From NCBI GenBank assembly GCA_964631865.1, contig CAZWAK010000001.1, forward strand, positions 1 through 64,000: a stretch of 64,000 nt of DNA. The letters are read 5' to 3'. This document shows, in pieces, positions 60,134 through 64,000 of the stretch (the first letter of the stretch is position 1; each line of letters opens with the position of its first letter). The position numbers were made by a program, and so were the translations under genes. The notes under the pieces were generated by a model. It was given only the letters and a program-made list of their open reading frames with translations. It did not search any database and was not told where the DNA came from. Source of the DNA: JAFDVL01 sp964631865. Lineage in GTDB: Bacteria; Acidobacteriota; Blastocatellia; RBC074.

Positions 60134-60715
60134 ATGAACTCGCGCCTGCGACACGGCAAAAGAAAGGATGGCTTGACCTTGTCCCCTCCATCGGAACAGC
60201 AGCTTTCGGCCTTTGAAGAATCTGCGCTCGGCTATGCGGATCAGTTGTTCCGCGTCGCCTTGCGGGTGCTGCGCCATCGTGAGAAGGCCGAAGACCTCGT
60301 GCAGGAAACATTTTTGCAAGCCTGGAAATCATTTCATCGGTTTGCGCCGGGCACGAACCTGCGCGCCTGGCTTTTTAAGATTATGTTCAATCTGCATCAC
60401 TCCAATTTGCGGCGCAACAAACTGGAACTCGTGGCGGTCGAAGAAACCGTGTTCGATACGCTGGCCTACGATCCGCCGACGCCGCAATTTGTGACGGAAG
60501 AAGAAGTGTTGGCGGCACTGGAACGGGTGCCGCGCGATTTTCAAATCCCGGTGATCCTCGCGGACATCGAAGAGCTTTCGTACAACGAAATCGCCGAAGT
60601 GATGAACATTCCCAAAGGCACAGTGATGTCCCGTCTGCATCGCGGGCGCAAATTATTACGCATGGAGTTAGTCAATTACGCCAGAAGTTATGGCCTCAAG
60701 GTGTCGGAGCAATAA
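60134..60715 (+). CDS. ECF sigma factor, RpoE group
   Basis: 193 residues from the ATG at 60134. Region 2 (YADQLFRVALRVLRHREKAEDLVQETFLQAW) and region 4 (LERVPRDFQIPVILADIEELSYNEIAEVMNIPKGTVMSRLHRGRKLLR split over about 125-175) are textbook ECF. The frame is open far upstream, but that sequence is antisense to the epimerase gene. The zinc anti-sigma gene follows after 3 nt, and an ECF-type promoter precedes it. Confidence 0.94.
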   Translation: MNSRLRHGKRKDGLTLSPPSEQQLSAFEESALGYADQLFRVALRVLRHREKAEDLVQETFLQAWKSFHRFAPGTNLRAWLFKIMFNLHHSNLRRNKLELVAVEETVFDTLAYDPPTPQFVTEEEVLAALERVPRDFQIPVILADIEELSYNEIAEVMNIPKGTVMSRLHRGRKLLRMELVNYARSYGLKVSEQ

Positions 60716-60718
60716 GTT

Positions 60719-61606
60719 ATGCAAGCAATGGATTGTCGCAATTTCAAAGAAGTGCTGGATTCGTATCTCAGCGATGAATTGGCCGTCGAGACCAACCACG
60801 CGGTGATACGGCACGCCGAACATTGTGCGGGCTGTCGCGGCGAAATGCACGCGCGCCGCAATTTGCGCGGCGTACTGCGCGGAGCCGTGACCGCCACGAC
60901 CGCGTCACCGGAATTCCAGCAACGGCTGCACGCGCGCCTGCGTGCCGCAGCAACCGCCCAAACCTTTGCTAGCGGCATCAACCGCGCATCGTTTTTCGCC
61001 AAATGGTTCGGGCGGTTTTCCATGCCGCAATTTGCGATGGCGACTGCCGGGTTATTGCTGGTGTTGCTGGGCAGCATTTATCTGTTTTCCAGTTCCACCA
61101 ACGTGCAGGCGGCGGCGTTGAGTCCGGCGATTTTGCAGCAAGCGGCTGGCGATCACGATCACTGCGCCGCGTTTTGGCGCAATCTGACCTGGAGCGAACA
61201 CGACCCCATTCAAAAAATTGAGGACTACGATCCCTCCTTGCAGGATTTGGGGAAACATTCTCCGCACCAGGCATTGGGTTTGAAGTTTCACTATGCCCAC
61301 GTCTGTAGCGAAGGCGAACGCCGATTCGTACATCTGATCTACTCGCGCGACAACCAATTGATTTCACTGCTCGTCACCGAACGCAATGCGCAAGCGATGA
61401 AAGATGGCGTGGTTCCTGACGACGATGGCGGCAAGGCGGGGCTGCAACGCGAACTCGGTTTGCTGGGCAAATACACAGTCAGCGCATTGCAAACATCCAA
61501 ACACGTGGTTTTACTCGTATCTTCTCTCGACGAACCAACGCAGCAAAATTTGGCCGAAAAATTAGCACAACCCATTAGCCATCTGTTGCGTCAAAGAGGC
61601 AAATAA
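60719..61606 (+). CDS. Zinc anti-sigma factor, membrane anchored
   Basis: 295 residues. The N-terminal domain has H-x3-C-x2-C (HAEHCAGCRGE, about residues 32-42) that binds zinc and often responds to thiol oxidation. A membrane helix lies at about 100-122 (FAMATAGLLLVLLGSIYLF) and a periplasmic domain of about 170 residues follows (HDHCAAFWRNLTWSE ...) that I do not recognise. It should hold the preceding sigma factor inactive; redox control would fit the downstream genes. Confidence 0.88.
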   Translation: MQAMDCRNFKEVLDSYLSDELAVETNHAVIRHAEHCAGCRGEMHARRNLRGVLRGAVTATTASPEFQQRLHARLRAAATAQTFASGINRASFFAKWFGRFSMPQFAMATAGLLLVLLGSIYLFSSSTNVQAAALSPAILQQAAGDHDHCAAFWRNLTWSEHDPIQKIEDYDPSLQDLGKHSPHQALGLKFHYAHVCSEGERRFVHLIYSRDNQLISLLVTERNAQAMKDGVVPDDDGGKAGLQRELGLLGKYTVSALQTSKHVVLLVSSLDEPTQQNLAEKLAQPISHLLRQRGK

Positions 61607-61625
61607 AAATTGATAGGAGAACGTT

Positions 61626-61823
61626 ATGAAGAAACCCAAATTGATTAAGCGGGATGAAATTTCGCAAGTCCAATCCGTCAAACCAACACCCACTGCCGTC
61701 ACGCTGCAAAAAACGGTGAGTGACGTCAAAGACTGGCTCAACACGCGTCAACAAAACACCCGTCAAAGCGCACGCGACGCCTTTGCGCAACTGTTTGCCC
61801 AACCTTCTTGTACGGAATGCTAA
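61626..61823 (+). CDS. Small protein ending in CTEC
   Basis: 65 residues, basic and without a signal peptide. A mid-region helix (LQKTVSDVKDWLNTRQQN) precedes the end AQPSCTEC, a CxxC pair at the extreme C-terminus. I do not recognise it. AGGAGAACGTT precedes the ATG. It is in the sigma/anti-sigma operon and 3 nt from the DUF1223 gene; the CxxC may bind metal or be a redox pair. Confidence 0.55.
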   Translation: MKKPKLIKRDEISQVQSVKPTPTAVTLQKTVSDVKDWLNTRQQNTRQSARDAFAQLFAQPSCTEC

Positions 61824-61826
61824 GTT

Positions 61827-62633
61827 ATGAAGCCTTGGAGTATTTTGTTAGTCGTCATTGCGAGTCTGACTGTCCTGTCGCTGCTGATAAGCCGCCAAAA
61901 CTTGTCCGCTCCTGTTGCATCTGATGCGGTCGAATCGCAGTCCGCCGTCGCGCCGCAAAAGGCTCCTGTCATTGTCGAACTTTTTACTTCCGAAGGCTGC
62001 TCAAGCTGTCCGCCCGCCGACGTGGTCTTGGCTGAGTTGGAGAAAAAGCAGCCCGTCGCCAATGCCACCATCATCGCGCTCGGCGAACACGTGGATTATT
62101 GGAATTATCTCGGCTGGTCGGACCCGTTTTCCGCCGCCATTTATAGCGAACGCCAACAAGACTACGCGCGTGCTCTGAACGCGAACGTCTACACGCCGCA
62201 AATGGTTGTGGATGGCCGCACGGAATTCGTCGGCAGCAACGCCGCACAAGCAGCAGAAGCCATTGCGAAAGCGGCGCGCGCGCCCAAAGCCAATCTGCAA
62301 ATCGTGCGCAGCCAGCCGAACAAAATCAACATCACCGCGACCGACATCCCCAAAGTCACGGCCAACGACCAGCTTGACATCGTCGTGGCGATTACCGAAA
62401 ACAATTTGCAGAGCAACGTGGTGCGCGGCGAAAACGCGGGGCGCAAACTCCGGCACGGAACCGTCGTGCGGCATTTGCAAGTCGTGGGCGAAGCGCCTAT
62501 GGCCGAAGCGAAACTGATTTTCGCGCCGGATTGGAACCGCGAAAACCTGCGCGTCGTCGCCTTCTTGCAGGAACGAAGGAACCGTCGTATTTTAGGCGTG
62601 ACCGTGCTGGAAGTGGTCGAACCGCGACACTGA
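61827..62633 (+). CDS. DUF1223 family protein, thioredoxin-like
   Basis: 268 residues with an N-terminal membrane segment (about 7-20). VELFTSEGCSSCPPADVVL holds the CSSC pair (Cys58, Cys61), and HVDYWNYLGWSDPFS and YTPQMVVDG are typical of DUF1223, a thioredoxin-like family of unknown substrate. A C-terminal beta part (about 180-265) may be a second domain. Probably acts on disulfides outside the cytoplasm. Confidence 0.9.
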   Translation: MKPWSILLVVIASLTVLSLLISRQNLSAPVASDAVESQSAVAPQKAPVIVELFTSEGCSSCPPADVVLAELEKKQPVANATIIALGEHVDYWNYLGWSDPFSAAIYSERQQDYARALNANVYTPQMVVDGRTEFVGSNAAQAAEAIAKAARAPKANLQIVRSQPNKINITATDIPKVTANDQLDIVVAITENNLQSNVVRGENAGRKLRHGTVVRHLQVVGEAPMAEAKLIFAPDWNRENLRVVAFLQERRNRRILGVTVLEVVEPRH

Positions 62634-62669
62634 CGAAACCGCCCACGAACTACTTTTGGAGACAATTTT

Positions 62670-63155
62670 ATGAGACGAGCTTTTCTGTTGACTGGTCTGG
62701 CTTCGCTGGCCGGGATGATGATTGCCCCCCAAACCAATGCCAAAGATAAAAAGCAGCGCCCCGACAAGGTCGTCAAATCCGACGCCGAATGGAAGAAGAT
62801 TCTAACCAAAGAGCAATTTTACGTTACGCGCCAGAAAGGCACCGAACGTGCCTTCACGGGGCAATACTGGAACACCAAAGACAAGGGCACGTACCTCTGT
62901 GTGTGTTGCGATCTGCCGCTCTTCAGTTCCGACACAAAATTCGATTCCGGCACAGGCTGGCCGAGCTTTTGGGCCCCGCTCAACAAAGCCAACATCACTG
63001 AAGTCAAAGACCTCAGTTACAACATGGTGCGCGTCGAAACCATCTGCGCGCGTTGCGATGCGCATTTGGGGCACGTCTTTGACGACGGGCCGAAACCAAC
63101 GGGCTTGCGCTATTGCATGAATTCGGCGTCACTCAAGTTTGTGAAGAAAGCATGA
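62670..63155 (+). CDS. msrB: Exported peptide-methionine (R)-S-oxide reductase
   Basis: 161 residues. The N-terminus (MRRAFLLTGLASLAGMMIAP) looks like a signal, with a possible RR motif. Zinc site pairs Cys77/Cys80 and Cys126/Cys129 (CVCC, CARC) and catalytic Cys149 in GLRYCMNSASL are present, with FDSGTGWPSFW and GHVFDDGP. Repairs oxidised methionine in exported proteins. The stop overlaps the next start (ATGA). Confidence 0.94.
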   Translation: MRRAFLLTGLASLAGMMIAPQTNAKDKKQRPDKVVKSDAEWKKILTKEQFYVTRQKGTERAFTGQYWNTKDKGTYLCVCCDLPLFSSDTKFDSGTGWPSFWAPLNKANITEVKDLSYNMVRVETICARCDAHLGHVFDDGPKPTGLRYCMNSASLKFVKKA

Positions 63156-63931
63156 AAATTTTGCTTGCAATGTCGCTCTTGGGCATCTTCAGTGTCGTCA
63201 GCGTGGCGCAGTCCAAGCTCGACTACACGGAATTCGACCGTCTCACGAAAACGCACGTCAACGCGCAAGGCTTCGTGAATTATGCCGCGCTGCAAAAAGA
63301 ATTGCCCGCGCTTGAAAGCTTCATCAAACAACTCTCTACGATCAGCCCGGACACTCATCCCAACCTCTTCGCGGATGACAACGAAAAGCTGCGGTATTTT
63401 CTGACCGCCTACAACGCCTGGGTTTTATACATCGTCACGAAAGCCTATCCGAAAAAAGATACGCTGTGGGGCTGGTTCCTCTTCAAAGACCAACCGATCA
63501 AGCTCGGCGGCAAGGATTCGTCGCTGGAAAAGCTGGAACACGGCATCATTCGCAAACGCTTTGGCGACCCGCGCGTGCATTTTTATTTGAATTGCGCCGC
63601 CCGCAGTTGCCCGCCGCTGCCACAAGGCGCGATCCCCGCCGGCAAAACCGCTGAACATCTGGCAGCGGCGACGCGCCGATTTATCAATTCACGCAAATAT
63701 GTGAGCTTCGATCCGGCCACGAAAAGGCTGCGTATCTCGAAGATCTTCGATTGGTTCGCCGATGATTTTTTGACCTTTGTCAAAACGAAGTACAACCAAC
63801 CGCAACCGCATATCGTGCAATATCTGCTGTTGTATGCCGAAGGTGAATTGAAAGAGGCTTTGACCAAAACGCCGCTGCGTGAAATCCGGGTGAGTTACTT
63901 CGATTATGACCGCAGTTTGAATAAACAGTGA
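63152..63931 (+). CDS. Exported DUF547 protein
   Basis: 259 residues from the ATG at 63152. A signal peptide (ILLAMSLLGIFSVVSVAQ) and a DUF547 domain are visible (FLTAYNAWVLYIVTKAYPK; GIIRKRFGDPRVHFYLNCAARSCPPL), with the conserved cysteines and histidine. DUF547 proteins may be thiol-related enzymes; the function is not established. Last gene of the sigma-led operon. Confidence 0.9.
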   Translation: MKILLAMSLLGIFSVVSVAQSKLDYTEFDRLTKTHVNAQGFVNYAALQKELPALESFIKQLSTISPDTHPNLFADDNEKLRYFLTAYNAWVLYIVTKAYPKKDTLWGWFLFKDQPIKLGGKDSSLEKLEHGIIRKRFGDPRVHFYLNCAARSCPPLPQGAIPAGKTAEHLAAATRRFINSRKYVSFDPATKRLRISKIFDWFADDFLTFVKTKYNQPQPHIVQYLLLYAEGELKEALTKTPLREIRVSYFDYDRSLNKQ

Positions 63932-63938
63932 CGATGGC

Positions 63939-64000
63939 TCATCGCCGCCGCCACGCAAACCATTTCTCGAACAAAGTCTTCACCGTCGGCGTCAACTTCG
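63939..64000 (-). CDS. C-terminal end of an unidentified gene
   Basis: The last 19 codons and TGA of a minus-strand gene that enters from the right edge, reading ... KLTPTVKTLFEKWFAWRRR. It is convergent with the DUF547 gene with 7 nt between stops. Too short to identify. Confidence 0.4.
   Translation of the reverse strand, partial: KLTPTVKTLFEKWFAWRRR

Overview
The window looks like a chromosomal segment of a Gram-negative acidobacterium, most plausibly class Blastocatellia. The sequence support is an LPS and outer-membrane biogenesis set (lpxA, fabZ, lpxD, two skp/ompH, bamA), a giant Oar-type TonB receptor with a carboxypeptidase-like N-terminal domain, a Kelch-like protein ending in the 'Solibacter C-terminal' type domain, and secreted TPR-CHAT proteins. 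The taxonomic placement is inference from family content. No intact mobile element, CRISPR array or rRNA is visible. There is one tRNA, tRNA-Pro(CGG).

Layout. 0-3.9 kb: the start of a complex I operon on the minus strand (nuoA-B-C-D-E-F; nuoF runs off the left edge). 4-7.8 kb: a solitary ribbon-helix-helix gene, a Tat-type amidohydrolase, a ceramidase-like secreted hydrolase, and a decayed IS630-type transposase beside tRNA-Pro. 8-16.2 kb: cdaA-cdaR (c-di-AMP synthesis), the TonB receptor and a secreted PHP/CehA-type hydrolase. 16.3-24.3 kb: a DUF4351/Rpn-type protein and the bamA-skp-skp-lpxD-fabZ-lpxA cluster. 24.5-26.8 kb: an aminotransferase and miaA. 26.9-45 kb: an unusual island in which two paralogous modules (ECF sigma factor, membrane anti-sigma with coiled coil, secreted TPR-CHAT protease-like protein) flank surface and secreted genes: an outer-membrane barrel, a Kelch/TIGR03437-type protein and three small six-cysteine secreted proteins. 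45-54.4 kb: cax, a glycine-zipper protein, a ThiF-type enzyme, thrB, a secreted FKBP, an HNH nuclease pair and hisZ-hisG-(DUF4258-DUF2283)-hisD. 54.4-58.9 kb: a peroxide-defence cluster (Fur/PerR-like regulator, ahpC, ahpD, dps, exported katG) with visible operators. 59-64 kb: a sugar-nucleotide epimerase and an ECF sigma/anti-sigma operon that continues into a small CxxC protein, DUF1223, exported msrB and DUF547.

Two features stand out. First, at least eight intergenic or gene-edge loci carry large hairpins whose arms are tandem 7-nt units. The unit sequence differs between loci (GGTCGGT-like, GAATGGA-like, GCGGAAT-like, ATGACAA-like) but the architecture is the same. One lies in frame inside a CHAT gene, one supplies the lpxD stop codon, and one supplies the thrB N-terminus. 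Second, the twin sigma/anti-sigma/CHAT modules suggest envelope signalling in which an exported caspase-like protease could act on a membrane anti-sigma factor. This is a hypothesis.

Most long open frames opposite the genes above are antisense shadows of this GC-rich coding sequence and are not annotated.
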